From Baekduia soli (lineage in GTDB: Bacteria > Actinomycetota > Thermoleophilia > Solirubrobacterales > Solirubrobacteraceae), in contig NZ_CP042430.1 of the NCBI RefSeq assembly GCF_007970665.1, positions 4,898,001 through 4,962,000 of the forward strand: 64,000 nucleotides of DNA. The letters run 5' to 3'. The stretch's first letter is position 1. Every line of letters begins with the position of its first letter. A program made the position numbers and the translations under genes. Positions 36,147 to 46,327 of this stretch are shown here, piece by piece. The notes beneath the pieces were generated by a model that saw nothing but the letters and a program-made list of their open reading frames with translations, searched no databases and was not told the DNA's origin.

Positions 36147-37277
36147 TCAGCCGCGCAGCTGCAGCGCGACGGCCAGGCGCCCCGACGGGAAGGCCGGGGC
36201 GGTGAGGTGCACCGTGCGCAGGCCGGGCCCGTGCAGCGCCACGCTGCCGGGCACCAGGCCCGCCGGCCCGCGCAGCACCACGCCGGCGCCGGTGAAGCGG
36301 TGCATGAGCTTGATGTAGCCCGTGTCGTCCTGGACCGACAGCGTGACCCGGCCCAGGACGTGCCCGGACGTGGTGCGCAGCGTCCGCGAGGCGGGCGCGA
36401 GCACGTAGGGCCCGCCGACGTCGCCGACGAGCCGCCCGTCGGCTGCGACCGCGCGGATGCGCACGACGTGCAGGGTGCGCTGGCGGAAGAAGCGGATGAT
36501 CGCGGCGCGCAGCGCGACGGGGTCGTTGGCGGCCACGGCGTGCAGGAAGCCGCGGTCCGTCGCGACGTGGCGCAGCACGCGCCGGGCCTGGGCGCCGCCG
36601 GTCTCGGAGGCCAGCAGGCGCAGGCCCGCGCTGCGGACGACCTCCCCGCGGGTCGCGGCCGGCGTCGCGCCGCAGCGCACCTGCGCCCCCTGGCCGATCA
36701 CGAGGGCCACGCGCATCGGGCCCGACGGGTAGGCCGTCGCGGCGAACGACGCCGTGCCGTGGGCGTGCGGGCCCATGACCACGTCGGCGCCGGTCACCGT
36801 GCGCGTGATGCCGGCGATCGCCGCGTCGCTGGTGACCGACATCACATAGCGGCCGACGGGATGGCCCGCCGGGTCGCGGATGAGGCCGTGCACGGGCGCG
36901 GGCGCCGGGCTGTGGCCGACGTCGGCGAGCAGGTGGACCCCGCGGGTGATCCGGATGCGGTGGATCTGGTTCTTGAGCAGCGGGTGCAGCGCCGCCATCG
37001 TCGCGGCCGGGTCCCCGGCGTACACGGCACGGGCCAGGGCCTGGGAGCGGGCGAGCCGCCGCCGGGCGCTGACCACGTTGCGCCCCGCCGCGGCCTGGCG
37101 GTAGATCCGCTGGGCGATCGTGCGCAGCTCGCCGGCGACGGCGGCCGGGCACGAGGTGGCCGTGGCGGTACCGGCGGCCTGGTGCGCGGCGGCCTGGGCC
37201 GCCGGGGTGCGGTGCCCGGCGGCCGCGCTCCCGCAGCCGGCGAGGACGAGGACCGCGGCGGCGGCGGCCAGGCGCAT
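36147..37277 (-). CDS. lipoprotein with two repeated Cache-like domains
   Basis: A 376-residue protein with a lipoprotein signal (MRLAAAAAVLVLAGC, lipobox LAGC). An alternative ATG at 37316 adds 13 residues. Two halves repeat the same pattern: a helix ending LLKNQIHRIRITRG then GRYVMSVTSDAAIAGITRTV, and IRFFRQRTLHVVRIRAV then GRVTLSVQDDTGYIKLMHRF. Helix followed by a beta-sheet with a terminal turn resembles extracellular PDC/Cache sensor modules; this is pattern reading, not a profile match. It is encoded just downstream of a two-component system on the same strand, so it may bind a signal for that kinase. Confidence 0.6.
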   Translation of the reverse strand: MRLAAAAAVLVLAGCGSAAAGHRTPAAQAAAHQAAGTATATSCPAAVAGELRTIAQRIYRQAAAGRNVVSARRRLARSQALARAVYAGDPAATMAALHPLLKNQIHRIRITRGVHLLADVGHSPAPAPVHGLIRDPAGHPVGRYVMSVTSDAAIAGITRTVTGADVVMGPHAHGTASFAATAYPSGPMRVALVIGQGAQVRCGATPAATRGEVVRSAGLRLLASETGGAQARRVLRHVATDRGFLHAVAANDPVALRAAIIRFFRQRTLHVVRIRAVAADGRLVGDVGGPYVLAPASRTLRTTSGHVLGRVTLSVQDDTGYIKLMHRFTGAGVVLRGPAGLVPGSVALHGPGLRTVHLTAPAFPSGRLAVALQLRG

Positions 37278-37371
37278 GACCGGGCGCGTGACGCGGGGAC
37301 GGGTGCAGGGGGGCATCGGCCGCCAGCGTGGCCTGCAGACCTTCGCGCCCGATGAAGGCGGCGTTGGTGGT

Positions 37372-38798
37372 TCATGGGGTCCCGCGCCAGGGCGGCAGCC
37401 GCATGGCGAACACCGCGCCGACCCCGTCCTGGACGGTGGCCAGCGTGCCACCCTGGGCCTCGGCCAGCGCCCGCGCGATCGCCAGGCCGAGCCCGGCGCC
37501 GGGCGTGCCGGGCGCCGCGCGACCGCGGGCGAAGCGCCGGAAGACGTCCTCGCGCTCGGCCTCGGCGACCCCGGGGCCCTCGTCGGCGACGGCGACGACC
37601 ACGGCGTCGGTCTCGGCGTGGACGGTGACCGTCACCGCGCCCTCGCCGTAGTTGCAGGCGTTGTCGAGCAGGATGCGCAGGACGCGCACGGCGGCCGCCG
37701 GGTCGGCGAGCGCGAGGGCGGGTCCGACCCGGACGTGCAGCGAGCGGTCGGCGGCCAGCAGCCGCGCCTCGAACTCCGGAGCGATCGTCTCGGCCAGCTC
37801 GCCGAGCTCCAGCGGCTCGGGGTGCAGCCCGTCGCCGCCCTCGACGCGGCTGAGGTCCAGCAGGTCGGTCGCCAGCCCGACGAGCCGGTGGGTCTGGCGC
37901 AGCGCGGTGTCGGCCCGCCCGGCCGTCTCCTGCGGCGAGGTGCCGCCGCGCAGGACCTCCTCCTTGAGCAGCTCGAGGGTCGCCTGCAGCGACGCCAGCG
38001 GGGTGCGCAGCTCGTGGCTGGCGGTCGCGACGAACGCCTGGCGTGAGGACTCCTCCTCGACCAGCCGCGCGCGCATCTCCTCCAGCGCCCGGGCCACCAC
38101 GGCGACCTCGTCGCCGCCGGCGACGGTGACCTCGTGGCCGAGGCCCTCGTCGCGCAGCGCGCGTGCGTCGGCGTACAGCGTCGCGAGCCGGCGCAGCATG
38201 CTGCGGCTGAGCAGGAGTGCGAGCAGGGCGCCCACCAGCAGCCCGGCGAGGAGGCCGAGCGGCAGGGCGCCGCGGATGACGCCGAGCGCCGCCCGGGTGT
38301 CGTCCAGGCGCTTGGCGATGACGAGCGTGATCCGCGTCGCCTCGTCGCGCGTGACGAGGATCGCGAACGCGCGGCCCTGGTAGGTGCCCGAGGCGACGTC
38401 GTCGCGGCGCCGCAGCGCCCTCGCGCGCTCGGCCGCCAGATCGGGCACGACGGGCTCACGGCCGGCATCCGCGCTGGAGGTGTCGGCCAGCACCCGCCCG
38501 GCCTCGTCGTAGATGACGATCCGGCCGCCGGCGCGGCGCGCGAGCTGCGAGGCGATGACGCGCAGGGCGCGAGCGCGCGGGTGCAGGTCGTCGTCGGGGA
38601 TCGCGCGCAGCGCCGGGGCCGAGCTGCGCGCCAGGCCCCGCAGGTCGGCCAGCCGCTCGCTCTCCAGGCGCTTGGCCAGCAGCGGCGCGATCGTCAGCGT
38701 CGCCGCGGCGAGCGTCGCGACGCTCGTGGCCGCGAGCGCGATGGCCAGGCGAGGGCGCAGCCCGAGGCGCGGGAGCCAGCGGCCGGCCCCCGTCGCGG

Positions 38799-38802
<4 letters not shown>
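37372..38802 (-). CDS. sensor histidine kinase
   Basis: A 476-residue membrane kinase: transmembrane segments at about residues 18-42 and 178-200 flank an extracytoplasmic sensor domain with a Cache-like end (GRIVIYDEAGRVLADT). A HAMP linker follows, then the phosphoacceptor block FVATASHELRTPLASLQATL (H263), and the ATPase domain with ILLDNACNYGEGAV (N box), DEGPGVAEAEREDVFRRFAR and PGAGLGLAIARALAEAQGG. ATG overlaps the response regulator stop (ATGA). The signal is unknown. Confidence 0.93.
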
Positions 38803-39500
<698 letters not shown>

Positions 39501-39626
39501 CGCCCCGCAAACGTAGCCGCTGCGCACGGATGCAACAGAGTCCCAACACAACGACAACCACGGGCTTGGGGACCGCTCACGCCGCGACGGGACAGTGGCG
39601 CTCCACCGTCTGCCAAGGAGCTCGCC

Positions 39627-40373
39627 GTGCCCACCCTGTCATCGCTGTCGATCGTGCTGCCCTGCTTCAACGAGGCGCCGAACGTGGCGGCCGCCGTCGC
39701 CGAGGCGCAGGCCGCCGCGTCGGCGTGCGCGAGCGAGCACGAGATCCTCGTCGTCGACGACGGCTCGACCGACGGCACGCAGGCCGTGGCGCACGCGATC
39801 GCGGCCGCCGACCCGCGCGTGCGCGTGGTCGTCCACGAGGCCAACCGCGGCTACGGCGCCGCCGTGCGGTCGGGCTTCAACGCGTCGCGCGGCGACTGGG
39901 TGCTGCTGACCGACGGCGACCTCCAGTTCGACCTCGGCGAGCTGTCGGCCTTCCTGGAGCCCGCCGCAGACCACGACCTCGTCGCGGGCTTCCGCATCGA
40001 TCGGGCCGACCCGCTGCCGCGCCGGATGGCCGCCCACGCGTGGAACCGCCTCATGCGCCGGACGTTCGGCGTGGCGCTGCGCGACGTCGACTGCGCGTTC
40101 AAGCTCATGCGCGGCCCGGCGCTGCGCGCCCTGCCCCTGGAGAGCGACGGCGCCATGATCTCCACCGAGCTGCTCGTGCGCGCCCAGGACGCGGGCTGGC
40201 GCATCGGCGAGGTCGGCGTGCACCACCGCGCGCGGACCGCGGGGGAGCCCAGCGGCGGCGACCCGGCCGTCGTCTGGCGCGCGTTCCGCGAGCGCCGCGC
40301 GCTCATGCGCGACCTCCGCGCCCGCCGCGCCGCCCCGGCCTCGGCGGCGCTCGCGCGCCCGACCCCTTCGTGA
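39627..40373 (+). CDS. GT2-family glycosyltransferase (polyprenyl-phosphate sugar synthase-like)
   Basis: A 248-residue cytoplasmic GT-A enzyme starting at GTG 39627 with an AAGGAG ribosome site. Motifs: LPCFNEAPNVAAAVAEA, VVDDGSTDGTQA, EANRGYGAAVRSGF and TDGDLQFDLGEL (metal-binding DxD). This is the dolichyl-phosphate mannose/glucose synthase-like class, loading a sugar onto a lipid carrier. Its stop overlaps the start of a PMT-like transferase (GTGA) that would use such a donor. Confidence 0.9.
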   Translation: MPTLSSLSIVLPCFNEAPNVAAAVAEAQAAASACASEHEILVVDDGSTDGTQAVAHAIAAADPRVRVVVHEANRGYGAAVRSGFNASRGDWVLLTDGDLQFDLGELSAFLEPAADHDLVAGFRIDRADPLPRRMAAHAWNRLMRRTFGVALRDVDCAFKLMRGPALRALPLESDGAMISTELLVRAQDAGWRIGEVGVHHRARTAGEPSGGDPAVVWRAFRERRALMRDLRARRAAPASAALARPTPS

Positions 40374-42319
40374 AGGCAGTCCTCGGACGCCCGGCGCCGC
40401 CCACGCCCCTCACGGTCCCGGCGCGTCCGCGCGCCGCCCCGTCCCGGCCCCGCCGCGAGGCGCTCGCCGCGGCGGTCGTCGTGGCGCTCGCCGCGGTGCT
40501 GCGGCTCGCCGGCCTGGCGCACACGCCGCTGGACCCGTTCTACGACGCCTCGGTGCGCAGCATGGGCGGCTCGGCCCACGCGCTGCTGGTCGGCGCGTTC
40601 GACCCGTCCTCGCAGCTGGCGATCGACAAGCCGCCCGTCGATCTCTGGCTCCAGGTCGCCTCCACCCGGCTGCTCGGCTTCTCCCCGACCGCGCTCCTGC
40701 TGCCCGCGGCGCTGGGCGGCACGCTGGCCGTCGCGGCGCTCTACGACCTGCTGCGCACCCTGCTCGGCCACCGCGTCGCGCTCGCCGGCGCCCTCGTGCT
40801 CGCCGTCCTGCCCGTCGCGGTCATCACGTCGCGCAGCGACACGATGGACTCGGTCATGGCCGCGCTGCTGGTCGCCGCGCTGGCCGTCGCCGCCCGCGGG
40901 CTGCGCCGGGCGCGCATGGTCCACATCGCGGTCGCCGGGGCGCTCGTGGGCCTCGCGTTCGAGGTCAAGCTCTTCGAGGCTCTGATCGGGCTCGTCCCGC
41001 TCGCCGTGATGTGGTGGCTCGGCGCCCGCGCCACGCGGCGCCGCCGCCTGGCCGGTCTCGCCGCCGCCGGCGCGGCCTGCGCCGCGGTGGGCCTGGCCTG
41101 GCTCGTGGCGCTCACCGTCCTCGTGCCCGCCGGTCAGCGCCCCTACGCGTTCGGGTCGACCCACGGGTCGGCGTGGGAGGCGACGTTCGTCTACGACGGC
41201 TGGGACCGCCTCGCCGGCCTGCACCCGCCGCCGGTGCCCCGGCCGACCGGCCCGATCCGCGTGCGCCGCGCCGGGACGCTGGCCTCCGCGCGCCGGCGCA
41301 CGGCGCAGGAGCACCGCGCCTCCGTCCTGCGCTCCCCCGCCGCGCCGGGGCCGCTGCGGCTGCTGTCGGGCCAGGCCCACCTCGGCGCCCGCCTGGGCGT
41401 TGTCCTCGTGGCCGCCTGGGCCGCGCTGCTGGCGCTCGGGCTCCTGGGTGCCCGCCGCCGCCTGGACCTGGACCGCACGGGCCGCGCGGGGCTGGCCGCG
41501 CTCGCCGCCTGGCTGGCGCTGGGCACACTGCTGTTTAGCGCCCAGCATGGGCTGCGCCCGCGCTACCTCGAGGCCTTCGACCCGGCCGTCGCGGCGTGCC
41601 TGGGCGCCGGGGTGGTCCTGGTCGCCGGCGTCAGGGCCGGGCGGCTGCGGCCATCGGCCCCGGGCGCGCGTGCCGCGCTGGCGGCCGCGCTGCTGCTGGC
41701 GGTGCTCGCCGCACCGACCGCCACGACGGTCGCGGCGATCCGCGGCCACGTGCAGGACTCGGGAGCGCCCGGCGGCCTGCCGTCGGCGCGCCTGGCCCGG
41801 CTGACGGCCTACCTGCGGGCCGACCAGGGCACCGCCCGGTACGAGACGGCCTCCGTGGCCGTCGCGAAGGCCGGCCCGGTCATCGCCCGCGACGGGCGGC
41901 CCGTGCTCATGCTCACAGGGACCTGGGGCCGCCCGCTGGTCTCCACGCGCCGGCTCGCGGCGCTCGTGCGCGCCGGGGAGGTCCGCACCGCGCTGGTCGG
42001 CGACAGCTGCACCGCGCTGTCGCCCAACCGCTGGGACGGCTGCTCGGCGCCCGCGCGCTGGATCCGCGCCCACGGCGTCGACGTCAGCGCCGCGGCGGGC
42101 CAGCCGCACGCGGGGTTCGTCTACGCGCTGGGACCCGCGGCGCCGGCGCGCCGTGCGCCCGCGCGGGCCGCCTCGGTCACCCGTCACGACCGTCGTCGGC
42201 GCCACGTGGCCCACCGGCGCCATGCGCGGCGCCGGCACCGCCGCCGCGCCCTCAGCCGCGCGGCTGCTGGTCGTCGCGGAAGGCGCTCAGGAAGCGCCAG
42301 GTCCGCACGGTCGAGCTGA
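40370..42319 (+). CDS. GT39/ArnT-like membrane glycosyltransferase
   Basis: About 649 residues, multi-pass. An early periplasmic acidic motif (DPFYDASVRSMGGSAHALLV) and QLAIDKPPVDLWLQV are typical of bacterial PMT/ArnT-like enzymes that use polyprenyl-phosphate sugars. A large extracytoplasmic region is at the C-terminus (ETASVAVAKAGPVIARDG, LMLTGTWGRPLVSTRRLAAL, LVGDSCTALSPNRWDGCSAP). GTG start overlaps the GT2 gene. The last 50 residues are Arg/His-rich and overlap the convergent esterase gene by 68 bases; no earlier stop exists in any frame. Confidence 0.82.
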   Translation: MKAVLGRPAPPTPLTVPARPRAAPSRPRREALAAAVVVALAAVLRLAGLAHTPLDPFYDASVRSMGGSAHALLVGAFDPSSQLAIDKPPVDLWLQVASTRLLGFSPTALLLPAALGGTLAVAALYDLLRTLLGHRVALAGALVLAVLPVAVITSRSDTMDSVMAALLVAALAVAARGLRRARMVHIAVAGALVGLAFEVKLFEALIGLVPLAVMWWLGARATRRRRLAGLAAAGAACAAVGLAWLVALTVLVPAGQRPYAFGSTHGSAWEATFVYDGWDRLAGLHPPPVPRPTGPIRVRRAGTLASARRRTAQEHRASVLRSPAAPGPLRLLSGQAHLGARLGVVLVAAWAALLALGLLGARRRLDLDRTGRAGLAALAAWLALGTLLFSAQHGLRPRYLEAFDPAVAACLGAGVVLVAGVRAGRLRPSAPGARAALAAALLLAVLAAPTATTVAAIRGHVQDSGAPGGLPSARLARLTAYLRADQGTARYETASVAVAKAGPVIARDGRPVLMLTGTWGRPLVSTRRLAALVRAGEVRTALVGDSCTALSPNRWDGCSAPARWIRAHGVDVSAAAGQPHAGFVYALGPAAPARRAPARAASVTRHDRRRRHVAHRRHARRRHRRRALSRAAAGRRGRRSGSARSARSS

Positions 42320-43181
42320 ACGGCAGCAGCGAGCGCCCGCCGGGCCAGCCGTGGTCGGCGCCCAGGACGCGGTCGTGGACGATCACGCGGCCCGCGGCGC
42401 AGGTCCAGCGCAGCTCCCGCACGCCCGGGGCCGGCGTGCTGCGCCGCGCGAGGCCGGGGCACGCGTCACGGACGCGCCACTGGTCCACGAACGGGCCGAC
42501 GGCGCCGGCGTGCGTGCCCGTCGTCCCGTCGTAGGGGACGACGTGGTCGCGCAGGCCGTGGATCTCCAGGATCGGCAGTGGCCGCGACGGCGCGCAGGCC
42601 GGCAGCGTCGCATAACCGCCGGCCACCGGCGCGGCCGCCGACAGCAGGTCGGCGGCGCGGCAGGCCATCAGCGCGGCCATGCCGCCGCCGTTGGACACGC
42701 CGGTGATCCCCACCCGCGACGGGTCGCCGCAGCCCGCGGGCCCGGTCAGCACCGTGATGACCGCGCGCAGGTAGCCGACGTCGTCGGGCCGGCCGGCGCC
42801 GGTCGTCGAGACGTTCCAGAACGGCCGCGCTCCCGAGGCCGTCGGGTAGGCCACGAGGAACCCGCGCTCGTCGGCCAGGCGCGAGTAGCTCGTGGCGCGC
42901 GCGATCTGCTCGCCGGTCTGGCCGGCGCCGGGCAGCACGACGACCAGCGGCCGCCGGCCGGGCGGCGGCGTCCCGGGCGGGACGTGCAGGACGACACCGG
43001 GCCAGCCGTCCTGGATGTCGATGGGGTGGTTGCCGGGCGCCGGCGGCGAGCAGGCCGGCGCGGTGGCGACCGCGGGCGTGCGGCCGCGGTCGGCCGCCAG
43101 CGCGGCGACCGCGAGGGCCAGCAGCAGGCCGCCGAGGCCCAGGACCGCCAGCGGCAGCGCGCGGCGCACGCTCACGCTCAC
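42252..43181 (-). CDS. secreted PHB-depolymerase/feruloyl-esterase-like hydrolase (LpqC family)
   Basis: A 309-residue protein with an N-terminal hydrophobic signal or anchor (LPLAVLGLGGLLLALAVAAL) and an alpha/beta hydrolase domain of the esterase_PHB type: LVVVLPGAGQTGEQIA (oxyanion), nucleophile GVSNGGGMAAL, LEIHGLRDHVVPYDGT and GADHGWPGG with the catalytic histidine. Probably cleaves esters outside the cytoplasm. The start is the first GTG of a GTG-AGC-GTG-AGC-GTG run, overlapping the GtrA stop. Confidence 0.82.
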   Translation of the reverse strand: MSVSVRRALPLAVLGLGGLLLALAVAALAADRGRTPAVATAPACSPPAPGNHPIDIQDGWPGVVLHVPPGTPPPGRRPLVVVLPGAGQTGEQIARATSYSRLADERGFLVAYPTASGARPFWNVSTTGAGRPDDVGYLRAVITVLTGPAGCGDPSRVGITGVSNGGGMAALMACRAADLLSAAAPVAGGYATLPACAPSRPLPILEIHGLRDHVVPYDGTTGTHAGAVGPFVDQWRVRDACPGLARRSTPAPGVRELRWTCAAGRVIVHDRVLGADHGWPGGRSLLPFSSTVRTWRFLSAFRDDQQPRG

Positions 43182-43570
43182 GCCGGCTCCGGGGCGCGGA
43201 ACACCACGTGGCGCGAGAGCGTGTAGGTCACGAGCGTGACGACGGGCAGGACGACCGCCTCGGCCGCCAGGCGCTTGAGGTTGAGGTCGCTGGAGGCCAG
43301 GGCGATGCCGCCGGCGCTCAGCCCGGCGCCGAGCGCCTGGACCGCGACGTAGCGCGCGATGGTCGCCGCGTTGCCGGGCCCGACCCGGAACGTCCAGCGC
43401 CGGTTCCACGCGTAGCCGTTGGCGGCGCCCACTGCGAAGGCGATCGCCGAGGCGGCGGCCGCGTCCACGGCGTTGCCGCCGGTGAGGACCGCGAACACGG
43501 CCAGCGTCAGCAGCGTGTTGCCGACGCCGACCAGGCCGAAGCGGACCATCCGGGTGAGCTCGGAGATCAT
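43178..43570 (-). CDS. GtrA-like membrane protein
   Basis: A 130-residue protein with four transmembrane helices and the GtrA hallmarks RFGLVGVGNTLL and ANGYAWNRRWTFR. GtrA proteins are thought to flip polyprenyl-phosphate sugars across the membrane. It lies between a GT87-like mannosyltransferase and the esterase with overlapping ends, and close to the convergent GT2/GT39 pair, so it likely belongs to the same cell-surface glycan pathway. Confidence 0.88.
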   Translation of the reverse strand: MISELTRMVRFGLVGVGNTLLTLAVFAVLTGGNAVDAAAASAIAFAVGAANGYAWNRRWTFRVGPGNAATIARYVAVQALGAGLSAGGIALASSDLNLKRLAAEAVVLPVVTLVTYTLSRHVVFRAPEPA

Positions 43571-45133
43571 CGGACGAGCTGCATCTCGAGGTCGTGGTTG
43601 GCCAGCCCGGTCGGCGACCGGGTCGGGTAGAAGCCGGCGTCGTGCAGCAGCTGGGGCATCTGGGGCACCCCGCCGACGCCGAGCCACAGGCACCCGACGA
43701 CGACGGCGGGCACGAGCGCCCGGGGCACCGCGAGCGCCGCGAACGGCAGGCACCACGCCAGGTACCACGGCATGACCCAGGACAGTGAGAGCGCGGCGGC
43801 CAGCAGCACGAGGCCGAGCGCCGGCAGCAGCCACCGCGGCCGCCACGCCACCGCGGCGCACGCGGCGAGCACCGCGACCACCAGCGCGTCGCGGCCCGCG
43901 GCCCGGACCGGCGCGTCGGCGCCGCCGTGGTGCAGGAGCACGCCCGCGAGGTTCGGCAGGCTCAGCGGCGTCACGAGCCGGCCCTGGATGCCGATGGCCG
44001 GCAGCGCACCGCCGAAGACGAGCAGGACGATGCCGGCCACGATCGCCCCGGTCCACGCCGCCCCGGCCGCCGCCCACACCCGGTGGCGGCAGCCGAGCAC
44101 GACGAGCGGCACCACGACCGCGAAGGACGGCTTGAGGCCGGCGGCGGCGACGGCGAGCACACCGGCGGCGGCGTTCCAGCCGCCGCCGGTGTCCTGGCCG
44201 CCCGAGGCGTCCCGGACGGGGCGCGCTCGCGCGAGCGCACCGCGCAGGCCGCCGCGCCCACGATGCAGAGCATCGCCGGGGTGTCGTTGTGCAGCCCGCC
44301 GATGCCGATGCCCAGCGTCACCGGGCACAGGCCGGCGCAGACCAGCGCGCGCTGCGGCGAGCGGCCCAGGCGCCGGGCCAGCCACCACACGAGCGCCAGC
44401 AGGCCCAGCGCGGAGGCCAGCACGACGAGCTTCCACGCCCAGTAGGCCGTGGGCAGGCCCAGGAGCGACAGCGGCTCGCTCAGCAGCGTGAACAGCGGCC
44501 CGTACGGGGTGGGCAGGTGGTGCCAGTTGGCCAGCTGGTAGGCCACGTCGTGCGGCCCCTGCACCGGCAGGTGGGTGTAGGGGTTCAGGCCGTGGGCGGC
44601 CATGCGCCCGTAGACGATGTAGTTGAAGACGTCGGTCAGCGGCTGCGGGGCCCGAGGACCATCACGACCTGCGCGAGCCCGACGGCCGCCGCGACGACGG
44701 CCAGCGGCAGCGCGGAGGCGGCGGCCCACGCCACCAGCCAGCCGACGAACATGACGACCAGCGCGGTCGTGTAGTCGGCATGCAGCCGCACGTGGTCGGT
44801 GCTCAGGTGCGGGAGCAGGCCGCTCAGCGGCCCCATGAGCCAGTGGACCCCGGTCGTGCGCAGGGTCGGCGGCGAGAGCAGCGAGGCGCGCTGCGCGGCG
44901 GCCAGCGTCAGCCACCCCGCGGCGCCGAGCACCGCGGCCAGGCCCACGGCCGCCAGCAGCGCCGTCGCGCCGCGGCGGACGAGGTGGATCCGGCGCCCCG
45001 GCGCGGTCCCATCCGCGCCGACCCGGTTCAGGGATACGGGTCGGCGGCTGGGGAGTGCAGGGGACGGGACCGCGGGCGCCGGGGTTGGAACCACGCACGG
45101 CATGCTGGGGCGGGGCGCCAAACCGCACCTCAA
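43567..45133 (-). pseudogene. GT87/MptB-like polyprenol-dependent mannosyltransferase, twice frameshifted
   Basis: Three frames join into one multi-pass enzyme. The first (from 45133, or ATG 45103) ends ...VVMVLGP; adding one base at 44647-44653 continues with PLTDVFNYIVYGRMAAHGLN, NPYTHLPV and PTPYGPLFTLLSEPL, typical of GT87-like enzymes using polyprenyl-phosphate mannose. A second lost base at 44218-44221 separates AVRSRERA from PVRDASGGQD, after which helices continue to YPTRSPTGLANHDLEMQLVR. Restored length is about 522 residues. Both breaks are in G/C runs, so sequencing error is likely and the gene is probably intact. Confidence 0.75.
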
Positions 45134-45161
45134 GGCGATGTTGGCGAACGGTTGGGGCGGG

Positions 45162-46295
45162 TCAGGCGCCCAGCGCGCGGGCGATGACCATCTGCTGGAC
45201 CTCGTCGGTGCCCTCGCCGATCGTGAGGATCTTCGCGTCGCGGTAGAACCGGCACACCGGGTACTCCTCGATGTAGCCGTAGCCGCCGTGGATCTGCACG
45301 GCCTCCTCGCTGGCGCGCACGGCCAGCCGGCCCGTCTTGAGCTTGGCCTGGGCGGCGGTCAGCGTGAAGTTGCGCCCCTGGTCCTTGAGCACCGCGGCCT
45401 TGTAGGTCAGCAGCCGGGCGGCCTCGATCTCCGTCGCGATGTCGGCCAGCTTGGCCTGGATGGTCTGGTACTTGCTGATCGCCTGGCCGAAGGCCTTGCG
45501 CTGCTTGGCGTAGGCCAGCGCCTCGTCCAGCGCCCCCTGCGCCAGGCCGACGCCCATCGCGGCCACGCCGATGCGCCCGATGTCGAGGATGTGCAGGAAC
45601 TGCTTGAACCCGGCGCCGCGCGGGCCCAGAAGCTGCTCCTCGGGCACCCGGCAGCCGTCGAAGCTCAGCGGCCGCGTGTCCGACGCGTTCCACCCCATCT
45701 TGCGGTACGGCGTGCCCTGCTCGTAGCCCGGCGTGCCGTTGTCGATGATGATGTTGGAGATCTCGTTCTCGCCGGTCCGGGCGGTGATCGCGACGTGGCC
45801 GGAGATGTCGGTGCCCGCGTTGGTGATGAACTGCTTGGCGCCGTCGATCACCCACTCGCCGCCGTCGAGGGCCGCGCGCGTGCGCACGTTGCCGGCGTCG
45901 CTGCCGGCCTCGGGCTCGGTCAGCCCGAACGCCCCGAGCTTGCGCCCGGCGCACAGATCCGGCAGGTAGCGCGCCTTCTGCTCCTCGGTGCCGAACAGGT
46001 GGATCGGCTGCGTGCCCAGCGAGGTGTGCGCGCACATCGTGATCGCCACCGACGAGTCGGCGCGGGTGAGCTCCTCCACCGCGATCGCGTACTGCAGCGA
46101 CGTGCCGCCGGAGCCGCCGACCTCCTCGGGGAACGGGATGCCCATCCAGCCCAGTGCGCCCATCTTGGCGACGAGGTCGTAGGGGAAGCTCTTCGTGCGG
46201 TCCAGCTCCTCGGCCGCCGGGGCGACCTCGCCCTGTGCGAACTCGCGCACGGTGCGCTGCAGGAGCTGGGTGTCGTCGTCGAGATCGAAGAGCAT
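45162..46295 (-). CDS. acyl-CoA dehydrogenase (short/medium-chain type)
   Basis: A 377-residue flavoprotein starting MLFDLDDDTQLLQRTVREFA. Blocks: FGLTEPEAGSDAGNVRTRA, KQFITNAGTDISGHVAITAR and RKAFGQAISKYQTIQAKLAD, and the catalytic glutamate in ILTIGEGTDEVQQMVIAR. Length and motifs fit short-chain or branched-chain acyl-CoA dehydrogenases feeding electrons to ETF. ETF genes are not in the window. It lies 32 bases after the ferredoxin reductase on the same strand. Confidence 0.92.
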   Translation of the reverse strand: MLFDLDDDTQLLQRTVREFAQGEVAPAAEELDRTKSFPYDLVAKMGALGWMGIPFPEEVGGSGGTSLQYAIAVEELTRADSSVAITMCAHTSLGTQPIHLFGTEEQKARYLPDLCAGRKLGAFGLTEPEAGSDAGNVRTRAALDGGEWVIDGAKQFITNAGTDISGHVAITARTGENEISNIIIDNGTPGYEQGTPYRKMGWNASDTRPLSFDGCRVPEEQLLGPRGAGFKQFLHILDIGRIGVAAMGVGLAQGALDEALAYAKQRKAFGQAISKYQTIQAKLADIATEIEAARLLTYKAAVLKDQGRNFTLTAAQAKLKTGRLAVRASEEAVQIHGGYGYIEEYPVCRFYRDAKILTIGEGTDEVQQMVIARALGA

Positions 46296-46327
46296 GGCGG
46301 CCAGCGTACCCGCCGGCCGGCGGTCGC

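Noticed and set aside
40370-42319. A frameshift near the end of the PMT-like transferase, because its tail overlaps the convergent esterase
   Set aside because: No frame offers an earlier stop, so no single-base change yields a cleaner end; the overlap of tails is accepted.
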